Numbered from the stretch's first letter, positions 8,642 through 17,745 are shown. The stretch: DNA of 40,987 nt from Brevundimonas sp. (GCF_018608325.1 NZ_JABAZW010000142.1:325-41311); one strand, 5' to 3'. Program-made: numbers and translations. Notes: generated by a model from the sequence alone, not told the origin.

Positions 8642-10261
8642 CTAGGTGGTGATCTGGCTTGGCGCACTAGTGTAGTCGCTTACATAGCTTGCTGGTGCGT
8701 AATAGGATCCGACAACCTTTGCGCGACCGGTAGCGTCAGAGAACTCGATATTATTCTTCACCTTGTTGCCACCCGAACCAAGGAACGCGGGTGTCTCGAT
8801 GACAAGTGATGTGTCGCCGGTTCCGACGAAAATATCTGACCAGGTATTGTTGGCTGCAGAGCCGTTATCGTTAAAATCGACACCCTTCAGTCGCCGGATA
8901 GGCAAGATGCTGCCACCGCTCGTGTAGGCCTGGCTAAGGACTCCGTGCTTAGCGTTCTTGTCAACTCGGAAGCCGTTGATCCGAGCCATCAGGCATTCCG
9001 GTGAAAAACGCAGACCGATCCCATTATTCAGATAGCTCGCCCCTCCATTGATATCGACTTGAGCTACAGCGCCTAAGACGATTCCGTCTCCCCCGCTCGT
9101 TCCGACATCCACGCCGGTGAGAATGCAATCAAAACAACCTATGAAGAGGGCGGCGTCGGTTAAGCTGCCGCAATAGTCGATTGCCAGGTCATAGGCTTTC
9201 GATAGGCCACGTGCCGCCCCAAGATACAGACCGGAACGGTTGCTACCTTGGAGGTAGAGATTGCTAGATTGCAGTCCAAAGCCGTAGGCACCGTCAGATC
9301 TGTCCATAAACTCGACGATATGTTGCGGCAACGGGATGTTTGTCGGGTTCCCGTTCAGAAGAAGGTTTTCAAGAACCACGTGTCCTGACTTTGGACGCGC
9401 CCGGATCAGTGGGGCAGTAGAGCCGTCAGCCAGCTTGAGGCCCACGCCACGGTCAAAACCCCGTCCGTTCAGACCGCGTGTACGTTCACCAGCACCAAGC
9501 CCAATGAAGGCGACGCCCAAGCCCGCAACAGTTGATGTGTCCCGCACCTCCAACCCGCTTGTCACGTAGAAAGTTGCCGTTCCGCGCGGGTCCGTCCCAT
9601 CCTGTGGCGGGATGAAAAGGGCGCCATTGTAGGGCTGGAGCAGATCGATAGCCCTCTGAAGTTCTGCTTGGTTGTCTTTCAGCGTGCCATTCGGGTTGAA
9701 CAGCGAGACGCCGAAATCCGTCACTGCATTGGCAAAATGTTTGTGGCGATCACGAAGATTCGACGGAACGATGCCCGCACCGGAGCCTCCGATGGGAACC
9801 GGGAAGACCTTGCCCGAATAGTCGCCAGCATCGACATTACCGAGGTTGGAATTGGCTTTACCGATAAGACCGATACTTTCACCAGCCTCTTCCACGGCAT
9901 CAGCGATGAGCTGCGCCAGATCCTGCTGCTGAGCGGTCAGTCGGTTCAGCGCTTGGTCAACAGACCCGACAGGGACATTGTTGGCTGGCGAGAAGTTGGA
10001 AGCGCGCATCGGCCGGACGTTCCGCCAAATCCGCACCTCACCTGTCGCGGGCACGTTCAGAGAGACGGCTCCGCCTGCGTACCCGCCTCCATCCAGCAGA
10101 GTGCCGCTGAATGTGAAGTCTGACTGAAGCAACTTGACGCCATCGATCGATACCGACAGGTTCTCCTTTGCGAACAGGCTGAAGCTGATCGGAAATACGG
10201 CCTGCGCCGATGCGGTGAACGTCGCGAACGTCGGTTCGTCGGGAATGGTGAGGCGGGCCAT
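8642..10261 (-). CDS. Tailspike/tail fibre protein with T7-like N-terminus and beta-helix
   Basis: The 539-aa product starts with a particle-binding region resembling T7-type tail fibres (MARLTIPDEPTFATFTASAQ, then SIDGVKLLQSDFTFSG, about residues 1-95). A short helical linker follows (AQQQDLAQLIADAVEEAGES). From about residue 190 onward it has the repetitive short-strand pattern of a pectate-lyase-like right-handed beta-helix, opened by DNQAELQRAIDLL. It should bind, and perhaps cleave, a surface polysaccharide; no catalytic residues can be assigned. It follows motif copy 7 after a 29-nt gap with no visible Shine-Dalgarno sequence. Base composition is lower in GC than the neighbouring virion genes, suggesting module exchange. 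Confidence 0.85.
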   Translation of the reverse strand: MARLTIPDEPTFATFTASAQAVFPISFSLFAKENLSVSIDGVKLLQSDFTFSGTLLDGGGYAGGAVSLNVPATGEVRIWRNVRPMRASNFSPANNVPVGSVDQALNRLTAQQQDLAQLIADAVEEAGESIGLIGKANSNLGNVDAGDYSGKVFPVPIGGSGAGIVPSNLRDRHKHFANAVTDFGVSLFNPNGTLKDNQAELQRAIDLLQPYNGALFIPPQDGTDPRGTATFYVTSGLEVRDTSTVAGLGVAFIGLGAGERTRGLNGRGFDRGVGLKLADGSTAPLIRARPKSGHVVLENLLLNGNPTNIPLPQHIVEFMDRSDGAYGFGLQSSNLYLQGSNRSGLYLGAARGLSKAYDLAIDYCGSLTDAALFIGCFDCILTGVDVGTSGGDGIVLGAVAQVDINGGASYLNNGIGLRFSPECLMARINGFRVDKNAKHGVLSQAYTSGGSILPIRRLKGVDFNDNGSAANNTWSDIFVGTGDTSLVIETPAFLGSGGNKVKNNIEFSDATGRAKVVGSYYAPASYVSDYTSAPSQITT

Positions 10262-10290
10262 TGCGGCAGATTGTGCGACCGTCGCAATGG

Positions 10291-10303
10291 CTCAACGCAC
10301 GGG
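10291..10303 (-). promoter_or_regulatory. Late-region 13-mer, copy 7
   Basis: CCCGTGCGTTGAG on the minus strand, 2 nt after the antirepressor stop and 29 nt before the tailspike ATG. TTGAGC is followed after 17 nt by AATCTG, then CCGCA and ATG. See findings for the family of sites. Confidence 0.7.
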
Positions 10304-10305
10304 GG

Positions 10306-11046
10306 TTAGTGGGTTGTTGGCCTGACCAAGATCACAGGGTGTCCACCGCTGACGGGCCGCTGGGCGTCCTGCAGGATCATCCCGTCACGCTCCATTTCGG
10401 CGAGCAGCGCTTTGACCCTGGAATAGCCGTGTCGCTGGAACCGCTTGATGATGTCGCGCTGGGTCGCGCCCGGAGAAGCGTGGACCTGCTGGAGGATTCG
10501 GCCCTTCAGGTCGTCCTGGCTGGCGCTGCGGCTCGTGGTGAGAGAGCGCATGGAGGGCGTCATCGGCAAGCCGAGCACCTCCCACAGCTCACGAGCCGAC
10601 TGCCGGCAAAAGGTCACTCGCGCCTCGTTCACCATCTGACGGCGCTCCTGAAGAGTCAGGCCGTCGTGCAGTTGGGGGACGTGGGGCAGGGCGACTTCCT
10701 GACCTGAAGGGCCGAAATGGTCAGCGAGAACCTGGAAGCACTCTCGCCGGTATAGGGTGATCTTGTCTCTGATCTCAGGCCGCACCCGCGCGGCGTCGAC
10801 GCCGAACAGCCAGCCGTTGAGCAGGTGGAGGGGGAGGCAGATGGTTTCCTGGACGCCGCCGCTGGAAGGTGTTGCCATCATGGCAACGGCTTCTTTCAGG
10901 ATTGGATCGCGGTCTATGCGCCGGTACTGCGCCGACCAATCCAGACCCAGCGCCTCGACTATGGGACGCATCGCCACGAAGGGTTCGCCCTCGCGCTCAA
11001 AGGCGAACAGGGTGTCGCCGTGAAAGTCTATGGTGGCGAGTTCCAT
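10306..11046 (-). CDS. P22-type phage antirepressor
   Basis: The 246-aa protein starts at ATG 11046, overlapping the stop of the gene before (TGATG); the longer track ORF is an N-terminal overextension. Residues about 1-120 match the P22_AR_N antirepressor domain: a beta-rich start (IDFHGDTLFAFEREGEPFVA), then RPIVEALGLDWSAQYRRI and TLYRRECFQVLADHF. The C-terminal 75 residues look like a winged helix (GATQRDIIKRFQRHGYSRVK). Antirepressors of this class bind and inactivate phage repressors. The neighbouring divergent ribbon-helix-helix gene and palindromes make a P22 immI-like switch. Confidence 0.8.
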   Translation of the reverse strand: MELATIDFHGDTLFAFEREGEPFVAMRPIVEALGLDWSAQYRRIDRDPILKEAVAMMATPSSGGVQETICLPLHLLNGWLFGVDAARVRPEIRDKITLYRRECFQVLADHFGPSGQEVALPHVPQLHDGLTLQERRQMVNEARVTFCRQSARELWEVLGLPMTPSMRSLTTSRSASQDDLKGRILQQVHASPGATQRDIIKRFQRHGYSRVKALLAEMERDGMILQDAQRPVSGGHPVILVRPTTH

Positions 11047-11351
11047 CAGTGGCCCCGCAGGAATGCCAGAACCTCGCCCAGCATGGACCGATCCGTTCCA
11101 TCGGCGCGCTCGGCGTTCCCCTCGTCGATCCACGCTAGCACGACCGCCAGCTTTCCTGCGGCGTCGGCATGGGTCTGGATCGGGGCCTTGGCCACCAGAT
11201 CCCATATGGCCTCTTTGGTGGTCCACGCGGGTTCGAAGACGGCGTCATGCTCGGAATCGTGCTCCGACCAACGCATGATCGCATTCGTGGCGAAAAACGC
11301 CCTCGCCAGTTCAGCGGGTGGCGCGGGTATGCTAGAGGCTTCGCAGGCCAT
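11046..11351 (-). CDS. Hypothetical phage protein preceding the antirepressor
   Basis: The track ORF begins at a TTG (11402), but ATG 11351 has a GAGG sequence about 8 nt upstream and gives MACEASSIPAPPAELARAFF, 101 aa. It is predicted soluble and mostly helical, with no recognised domain. Its stop overlaps the antirepressor start, so the two are translationally coupled. It occupies the position of Arc in phage P22 but does not look like a ribbon-helix-helix protein. Function unknown. Confidence 0.65.
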   Translation of the reverse strand: MACEASSIPAPPAELARAFFATNAIMRWSEHDSEHDAVFEPAWTTKEAIWDLVAKAPIQTHADAAGKLAVVLAWIDEGNAERADGTDRSMLGEVLAFLRGH

Positions 11352-11419
11352 GACGTGATCCTCGGTGATCCGTTTCGGTTTAGGGCCGAGGAAAGGCTGC
11401 AATCCTTGCCTTGGCCCGT

Positions 11420-11439
11420 ACTTTCTGGCATTAGAAAGT
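11420..11439. promoter_or_regulatory. Palindromic operator candidate O1
   Basis: ACTTTCT and AGAAAGT arms flank six bases, immediately upstream of the ribbon-helix-helix ATG. Its centre is 32 bp (about three helical turns) from O2. It probably binds the adjacent repressor. Confidence 0.6.
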
Positions 11440-11440
11440 C

Positions 11441-11653
11441 ATGTCGTCAAGCGTTTCTAACGTTAGAAAGAAAACCGGCCGTCCCCCGGTGAACGCGGTG
11501 CCGTTGTCGGTGCGCGTCCCTCCCGACCTCCTGACCGCTGTCGATCAATTCATTGACGAGCGCCGAGCATACGGCGAAGCTCTATCCAGGCCCGAGGCTA
11601 TCCGTCGCTTGGCGACCGAAGCGCTTCAGAAGATGGGGCTCTATAGGCTCTGA
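11441..11653 (+). CDS. Ribbon-helix-helix (Arc/Mnt/CopG-type) repressor
   Basis: This 70-aa protein is one of very few plus-strand genes in the prophage. After a basic KKTGRPP stretch it has a strand-helix-helix pattern, VPLSVRVPPDLLTAVDQFID followed by LSRPEAIRRLATEAL, typical of small MetJ/Arc-fold DNA-binding dimers. It is divergent from the antirepressor operon, as Mnt is from arc-ant in P22, and two palindromes lie around its start codon. If ATG 11441 is correct, O2 falls inside the first ten codons; a GTG at 11490 is an alternative start. It probably represses the antirepressor promoter and its own. Its 3' end overlaps the convergent gene by 56 bp. Confidence 0.75.
   Translation: MSSSVSNVRKKTGRPPVNAVPLSVRVPPDLLTAVDQFIDERRAYGEALSRPEAIRRLATEALQKMGLYRL
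11454..11469. promoter_or_regulatory. Palindromic operator candidate O2
   Basis: TTTCTAACGTTAGAAA is a perfect 16-bp palindrome within the first codons of the ribbon-helix-helix gene. Between O1 and O2 the minus strand has TTGACG (11445-11450), which could be the -35 box of the antirepressor promoter. Confidence 0.65.
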
Positions 11654-12005
11654 CCCTTTTGACGCCGCGATCATCCAAAAAGGCGTTGCAGCTAATGTCC
11701 TGCTTGCACACTCGCGTTCGGAATGCAGTGCGGATCGCAACATCACCGAGAACGATGTCGAGGGCTGCCATCCGTCGTTCGGCAGCATCTGCGCCAACTT
11801 CCTGCGCCAAATCTGACCGGATGCTTTCTCGGACATCGCTACATAGAAGCACCGCGACCCTTCCAGAATCGAGCAGCGGCTCAGCGCCATAACCGATGTA
11901 GTAGGCTGCCTGGTCGGTGCAGGCCTGATATCGAATCATATTGTCGTAGTTTTGAGCCGCCGTCATTTGCAGGGCGACTGCTAAAAGCATCTCAATACCC
12001 ACCAT
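11598..12005 (-). CDS. Small exported cysteine-containing protein
   Basis: The 135-aa product starts at ATG 12005, overlapping the end of the large internal virion gene by 14 bp. The first 19 residues (MVGIEMLLAVALQMTAAQN) look like a signal peptide. Cysteines occur at QACTD, LLCSD, RVCKQ and ISCNA, consistent with two periplasmic disulfides. No domain is recognised. A periplasmic phage protein at this location could affect infection or superinfection, but nothing in the sequence proves that. Its 3' end overlaps the convergent ribbon-helix-helix gene. Confidence 0.6.
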   Translation of the reverse strand: MVGIEMLLAVALQMTAAQNYDNMIRYQACTDQAAYYIGYGAEPLLDSGRVAVLLCSDVRESIRSDLAQEVGADAAERRMAALDIVLGDVAIRTAFRTRVCKQDISCNAFLDDRGVKRVRAYRAPSSEALRSPSDG

Positions 12006-15000
12006 CACGCGCCTCGTCCCTTCGCCTGATCTTCTCTGCCGCCATGTCCTGTAGGTCGCTGGCGTACCGCTCGTTTATCATGGCGCTCGCATCACGACGA
12101 TAGGCGGTGATCACGTCCTTGATGTACTCGGCCTTGCCGCCGTCAGGGCCGTCGGTCAGGCTGAAATAATAGTCGCTGTCGGCGTGTTGACCGGACACGA
12201 CCGCGTTCAATTGTTCGAACGCAGGCTCGCCCGCCAGACGTAGCATTTCGCTGTAGATGTCTGGACGGTTCTTTAGACTGACGCTTTCGCCCATGACGCT
12301 GATCGTCCGCCCCGGCATCGACACCGAGACGCCGTTGTTCAGGATTTCGAGATCGATGGCCGAGCCGCCAGCCGCGCGGGTTTGCACCGGCACGATGGCG
12401 TCATAGACGGTTCCCAGGCCAGTCTGATAGGTGCGCGGTTTGCCCCACAGATCGCGCTGCGGAGGCAACTCGTCGCTGAACCCCGGGATGGTGTTGCGGA
12501 TTGCATCGACCACGCCTGCCGTCTCGCGCAGGTAATCGTCGGCTCCACGGCGCGTCATGCGGAGAGCGGAACTGCCGGGGATCATCCCGGAAATGCGCTG
12601 CTTCAGAAGACGTTCGGCATCGTCTGGCGTGCCGTCGAGCATTGCTGACGTGAACTCTGAGGCGCCCTTCAGGATGGTCTTGTCGAAGAAGGCCTGTCCG
12701 ATGGCCTGCACGGCGTGGGCCGCAACTTCGTCCCATTCCTGGCGCCCAGCATCGTCCCAATCGCTGTTCTTCATAAGGTCGGCCATGTCGCCAATCAGGG
12801 CGAGGCCTTGCCCCAGTGGGTCGGCGCGCTCGAAGCTGTACCAGCGATCACCGAATCGGACGGAGTAGGGTTGCCAGACCTGACCGCCATACTCGTCGGA
12901 TCGCATCAGGGCCTCTTTCTGGGCGCGGTTGCCCGGCCCCTGGCCCGTGATCTGTCCGTCCATCGCCATGCCCATCCAAACGGACCACAAGGCCGTGCCG
13001 ACGGCCATCCGCGCCTTGGCGGTTTCAGCAGCGGCACCCCCAGCAGCAAGATCATTACGGAAGCGGCGGCTGAAGGGAGCGAGGGGAGAATAGCGCATCC
13101 CCATGCTGATTAGGTTAGCGGGCGTCTTGATGAAGGGAAGAATGACCGTTCCAAACGGCACCGGCGTGGAGTCTGCGCCTTCACGCAGCGCCATGAAGCC
13201 CTCGGCAATGGTTTCGCGCGGAGATTCCTTCTGCCCCTTGAACTCTCGGGTTGTGATGTCCCGCGTGAACGTCAGGTCGTGCATTTCCTGCTCGGCCGCT
13301 TTCAGCATGTCATCGGTCGGGTTCTCCAGCAGATCAGCCATGCGCTGCGCCGCAGGTCCGCCCTCCAGCCCTTCGTGCATCGTCTGACGGAAAGCCTGGG
13401 CGTGCAGTTCGCCCCGCGCCGCAATCGACTTGAACGCATCATCGGTCAGGTTGTTGATGTTCGACGGCGCGTTGACGATCATGTTCATGATGTCGAGCGT
13501 ACGGCCCAGCACGCTATCTTCTTCGACGCGCCATGCGGCTGCTGACAGGGGGCGGTCTGCGCCGCTGCCCAGCATCCCAGCCTCTTCGCGCTCGGCGCGC
13601 AGCTTCAGGCCATCGGGAATGGAGTCGTCCAGACCCGGCGCCATGCCCCGAAACAGGCCGTCCCGACGCAGAGATTCGCCCGCGTTCGCCCCGATCCGTT
13701 CCGCCGCCTGCATGGGGTTCAGCTTGAACATGTCGCGAAGCGCCATCTGGTAGCCATGCACCAGCGCCGTCGCCTCACCGATCTGCGTTGACGCATTGCC
13801 TCCGAACGCGCGGGCGAGGCGAGGGGACACGGCACGGCTGGCGATGTTCATGCCCAGAATGCCGACGTTGCCGACGGCGTTGATTACGGGCGTGCCAATG
13901 CCGGACAACAGGCTGTTGGTGTAGATGAACTTGGCGACATCGCGCGTCCGCGCGCCCCAGCCGTTCTTGATCATCTGGTTCAGCGCTACGTCGCCCGCCT
14001 CAGCAGCCGCCAACACCCGGCTCGCCAGTTCCTGAGCGCTGTTCGCTCCGCCGATATCCGCCAGCAGGCTATCGACCTGACGCAGATAGGAGGCGGGCTG
14101 TCCGGCCGGAATCTTGAAGGCGTTCAGCGCGCGACCGGCCTCGGCACGGGCACCCAACAGTTCATTCTGGATGGCGCTGTGTGCGGCGGTCGCGCGACGG
14201 AAGGCGTATTGGTTCGCGACCGTCGGGTTTTCCTGCACCGCCCGCGCAAGCTCCAGCACCTTGGACGCGCTGGCGTTGGTTGCCTCGCGGAAGGCCAGTG
14301 CCGTTTCTGCATTGACCGCCTCCCCCGCGCGACGGCTGGCCATCTCCTGAACCCAATCGACCTTGCCGGATGCGGCACGGGTATCTTCCCACGTCCGCGT
14401 CGCACGGCGGGCCAGATCGGCGTCCTTGGCGAAACGATCCGCCATGCCGACGATGACGGCCTGCACGTCCTCGGGCGTGTCCAGGCGCGATAGGTTGATA
14501 TCGAAGACGTTGGCGGACGGCGCGGCCTCGGCCACCTCTGCGGCCATCTCGGCGGGTTGTTTACTGGTCGAGCGCTCGGCTCGCTGTATTTTACGCGTGA
14601 GCAAAGCCGCGTCTGTTTCGGTGCGCTCCCTAAACCTCGGCGCCTCAGGATCGCCCAGCACAGCCTTGATCTGTTGCTGCATGGCCTCGCCTTCAATCTC
14701 GGCGCGCGGCTTGGGTAGATCGGGCGGCACCTGCAGCCCTTCGGCGGCCGCAACCTCACGCGCCATCAACTTGGTCTGGCGCGCGGCGCGCAGCGCACGG
14801 ACGCCGCCGATCAGGGCGTCTGTGGCCAGCCCCAGGCCCGCACCCTCCAGCGCGTTCTTGGCGCGGCCCAGCAGTTCGGGGTCATCCTCCTTGGCGGCGA
14901 GGAAATCAAAGACTGGAGCCACGGCGTCCGGCGCATGCTCCGCCAACAGGTTGGACAGGCGTTCCTCCTGCCCGTCGAACACGGTGAAGTCTGCCAGTGC

Positions 15001-16107
15001 GCCTTGAGCCATTGCCTTACCGACACGGCCTGCGGTCGCCGCCGCCTTCCAGCCGCGCAGCGCTGCGCCACCGCCTGCCCATCCAGCCGCGAACTGTGTG
15101 ATGCCCTCGATCAGGCGCCCCGTGACCGTCTCGGGGCGCTCTTCCTCCGTTTGGGGCGCACGGATGCGCGCGGCTCCAAGGCGCTGCCATATTGACCTTT
15201 GTCCGTACTGCGCCGCCTCCTGATCGGCCTGCGCCTGTTTGCGCGTCGTCAGTTCCAGCTTGAAGGGCGTCGATGCATCACCATCCAGACCCGACCACGC
15301 AATGGTGCCGGGGACGTACTGCTCGATCCAGTCGCCCGCCTCGTCAATCAGGTCCATCGTGGCGTTGAACGCCCGCTTTCCGCCCGACACGATGGCCTGA
15401 CCGCCTTCGAGAAACAGACCCTTGCCGACATCCTTCGCCACGCCAATGGCCATTTCATCGGTGATGCCGAAACCGGCCTGCACAGCGTTGCTCAGGTCGC
15501 GCGTTTCCTGATCCAGGGCTGCGCTCTCACGCTCTTCCTGTCGCCGGGCATAGGACATGTCGAGCGGGGCAGATGCAGGGTCGCTGCCGACCACGCGCGC
15601 CCAGACGTTGCGATTGGGGTCCAGCTCGTAACCCTGCGCGCGCAGGCTCTCCGGCGTGTCGGTCGGCGCCAGATCCTGGCTGTTGATCACTCGATAGTTG
15701 GCATTCGTCGCATCGCTGCCGCGCCCAGCCAGAGCCTGCACATAGTTGCGCGTCTCGGCCGAATAGCGGCTCCAGTCCTTTCCGCGCGACCGCGCATTTC
15801 CGGGACCGGAGTTGTACGCCGCCAGCGCCAACTCAGTGTCGCCGCCGAAGGCCGTGAGCTGCTGAGACATGTAGCGAACACCGCCGTCGATGTTCTGGCG
15901 CCAGTCATTGGGGTTCACACCCATATCGCGCGCCGTCCCCGGCATCAGCTGCATCAGGCCGCGCGCGCCGACCGGGGAGACTGCGCTCGGATCGAAGCTC
16001 GATTCCTGACCGATCTGGCGCACGATCAGCTCAGGATCGACGCCATGCTCCTGCGCCTTGCTCCGGGCGAAGGACTCGATTTCGTTGCGGCTGGGGTTAG
16101 CGGCCAT
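11992..16107 (-). CDS. T7 gp16-like internal virion protein with lytic transglycosylase domain
   Basis: The true start is ATG 16107 (MAANPSRNEIESFARSK), giving 1371 aa; the track ORF adds 59 residues read through the neighbouring gene. Residues about 20-110 form an SLT lytic transglycosylase domain with catalytic Glu35 in QESSFDP, GLMQLMPGTA (50-59) and AAYNSGPG (96-103). The rest is long and largely helical, as in podovirus ejection proteins. It should cut peptidoglycan and form part of the DNA-ejection channel across the envelope. It is the third gene of a gp14/gp15/gp16-like series and overlaps the preceding gene by 11 bp. Confidence 0.88.
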   Translation of the reverse strand: MAANPSRNEIESFARSKAQEHGVDPELIVRQIGQESSFDPSAVSPVGARGLMQLMPGTARDMGVNPNDWRQNIDGGVRYMSQQLTAFGGDTELALAAYNSGPGNARSRGKDWSRYSAETRNYVQALAGRGSDATNANYRVINSQDLAPTDTPESLRAQGYELDPNRNVWARVVGSDPASAPLDMSYARRQEERESAALDQETRDLSNAVQAGFGITDEMAIGVAKDVGKGLFLEGGQAIVSGGKRAFNATMDLIDEAGDWIEQYVPGTIAWSGLDGDASTPFKLELTTRKQAQADQEAAQYGQRSIWQRLGAARIRAPQTEEERPETVTGRLIEGITQFAAGWAGGGAALRGWKAAATAGRVGKAMAQGALADFTVFDGQEERLSNLLAEHAPDAVAPVFDFLAAKEDDPELLGRAKNALEGAGLGLATDALIGGVRALRAARQTKLMAREVAAAEGLQVPPDLPKPRAEIEGEAMQQQIKAVLGDPEAPRFRERTETDAALLTRKIQRAERSTSKQPAEMAAEVAEAAPSANVFDINLSRLDTPEDVQAVIVGMADRFAKDADLARRATRTWEDTRAASGKVDWVQEMASRRAGEAVNAETALAFREATNASASKVLELARAVQENPTVANQYAFRRATAAHSAIQNELLGARAEAGRALNAFKIPAGQPASYLRQVDSLLADIGGANSAQELASRVLAAAEAGDVALNQMIKNGWGARTRDVAKFIYTNSLLSGIGTPVINAVGNVGILGMNIASRAVSPRLARAFGGNASTQIGEATALVHGYQMALRDMFKLNPMQAAERIGANAGESLRRDGLFRGMAPGLDDSIPDGLKLRAEREEAGMLGSGADRPLSAAAWRVEEDSVLGRTLDIMNMIVNAPSNINNLTDDAFKSIAARGELHAQAFRQTMHEGLEGGPAAQRMADLLENPTDDMLKAAEQEMHDLTFTRDITTREFKGQKESPRETIAEGFMALREGADSTPVPFGTVILPFIKTPANLISMGMRYSPLAPFSRRFRNDLAAGGAAAETAKARMAVGTALWSVWMGMAMDGQITGQGPGNRAQKEALMRSDEYGGQVWQPYSVRFGDRWYSFERADPLGQGLALIGDMADLMKNSDWDDAGRQEWDEVAAHAVQAIGQAFFDKTILKGASEFTSAMLDGTPDDAERLLKQRISGMIPGSSALRMTRRGADDYLRETAGVVDAIRNTIPGFSDELPPQRDLWGKPRTYQTGLGTVYDAIVPVQTRAAGGSAIDLEILNNGVSVSMPGRTISVMGESVSLKNRPDIYSEMLRLAGEPAFEQLNAVVSGQHADSDYYFSLTDGPDGGKAEYIKDVITAYRRDASAMINERYASDLQDMAAEKIRRRDEARDGGY

Positions 16108-17740
16108 GAAGAATCTCGTTTCGCTTCTGGTTGAATTCGCGCGTGGACATGGGGCGTCCGGTTCCCGCGCGTTGGTTGCGTTCGGCAGACAGGGCGGCGA
16201 GGCGGGCGGCCTGATCGGTTTGCGCGGCCTGCTGATTGGCCGGACGGCCCGCGCCCTGACCGCCGAACACGGTCTTGGCGACAAACTCTCCGAACTCGAT
16301 CCGCTGTTGCAGCGTGGCGTCAGGGTTGGCTCGCGCCCAGGTCACGGCGTGCGCTTCAGCCTGCGCCATAGGAACCGCATTGCCGCGCTGGCTCATGCCG
16401 GGGCGGCGTGACGCATCACGAACCGGCGCGAGCACGTCCGCGACGATGGGCTTCAGGGCGCGGTCGTTCAGACCCTGCAGGGTGCGCGCCTGCCCCTGCG
16501 TGATGATGCCTGCCGAAAGGGCGTCTGCGATCTCGGATGTCGACAGGGTTCCAGCCTGTGCCGAATCCCTGATCTCGCCATAGGCCAGACGCGCATTGGT
16601 GCGCTCAAGCTGCGCATCGCGGTTGGTGTCCGCGCGCTCGCGACGTTCTTGAGTGCGAACCGAGTTGATCAGGCCCGCCTTCGCCGTGTCGCTCAGATCG
16701 GCCCGCGCCTTGATGTCGCTCTCTGTGACCTCCCCCATCAGAATGCCAAGGCGCAGATCGCCAACGGCTTCCCGCTCGGCGGCGCGTGCAGCACGCTCGG
16801 TTTCCTCCTGCAGACGCTTCTCTTCACGGTCGGCTGCGCTGAAGACGCGCACCTGTTCCAGCGCATCACGATTCACGCGTGCGCGACGTTCAGGCGTCAG
16901 GTCTTTGAAGGCCTCGCCCTGCAGCACCTCAGCGTTCAGGAAGCGCGTCGCTGCCGCCAGCCCAGCCTGTCCGCCCCCGGCGTCAGAATAGGCCTGCACC
17001 GCAACGCGAGCGATGCCCGCACCCAGCACGGCCTCATCGACCTTGTTGTCATCCAGAGCCCGCTGCTCAGGCGAATAGGTGATGGCGGGATTGTCTTGAC
17101 GCTGCTGCTGCAACGACTGCCGCTCGTCGGCGGCGGCGAGATATTCCGGCGCATCCTGGCCGCCCGGCTGCGAGGCCAGCGCGATCAGGCGCTCATCCAG
17201 CTCACGCACCCGCACAGTGAGGGCCTGGTTCGTCTCTGCCTCGTCCCGTTGCGACCGCGCATCCGCAACGGACGACAATCCGCTCGCCGTCACGCCAGTG
17301 GCGTATTGCTCTACAGCGACGGCGAAGTCCGGGGGCGCGCCCTGGATAAAGCCGGACACCATCTCCTTGGCGGCCTGCTCATATCCGATGGGATCATAGC
17401 GAAAATCGCGGCGGATCTGGCGTTCACGTGCATCCACATCACTGCGAACCCGCGCACTATAGGCCGTCTCCACCGCAGACTGCCGCGCCGCCGCGACATC
17501 ACCAAAGGTGAAGCGCGGCGCCACATAGTCTTTCTCGCCCGCCGCAATGGCCGCGCCTTCCTCCATTCCGCGCGCCTGGGCGCGACGTATCTGGTTGGGC
17601 TTGGCCGCCTCCGACAGCCGGTCGAATACGCGGGTCGCCTGATCCCACATCTGACCTTCGCCGTTCCGAAGATCGACCTGCGGCGCGATGTTCGAGACTT
17701 CGATATTGCGGCGCGGCTGCGCGCTCTGTCCGGTCGCCAT
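16097..17740 (-). CDS. T7 gp15-like internal virion protein
   Basis: The 547-aa, highly charged, mostly helical protein has long coiled-coil-like stretches (EEKRLQEETERAARAAEREA). No enzymatic motif is visible. It sits between a small gp14-like gene and the transglycosylase-bearing gp16-like gene, the order of ejection proteins in T7-like podoviruses, so it is probably an inner-core ejection protein. ATG 17740 follows the preceding stop by 5 bp. The call depends more on gene order and size than on a sequence signature. Confidence 0.7.
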   Translation of the reverse strand: MATGQSAQPRRNIEVSNIAPQVDLRNGEGQMWDQATRVFDRLSEAAKPNQIRRAQARGMEEGAAIAAGEKDYVAPRFTFGDVAAARQSAVETAYSARVRSDVDARERQIRRDFRYDPIGYEQAAKEMVSGFIQGAPPDFAVAVEQYATGVTASGLSSVADARSQRDEAETNQALTVRVRELDERLIALASQPGGQDAPEYLAAADERQSLQQQRQDNPAITYSPEQRALDDNKVDEAVLGAGIARVAVQAYSDAGGGQAGLAAATRFLNAEVLQGEAFKDLTPERRARVNRDALEQVRVFSAADREEKRLQEETERAARAAEREAVGDLRLGILMGEVTESDIKARADLSDTAKAGLINSVRTQERRERADTNRDAQLERTNARLAYGEIRDSAQAGTLSTSEIADALSAGIITQGQARTLQGLNDRALKPIVADVLAPVRDASRRPGMSQRGNAVPMAQAEAHAVTWARANPDATLQQRIEFGEFVAKTVFGGQGAGRPANQQAAQTDQAARLAALSAERNQRAGTGRPMSTREFNQKRNEILHGR

Positions 17741-17745
17741 TCAGA

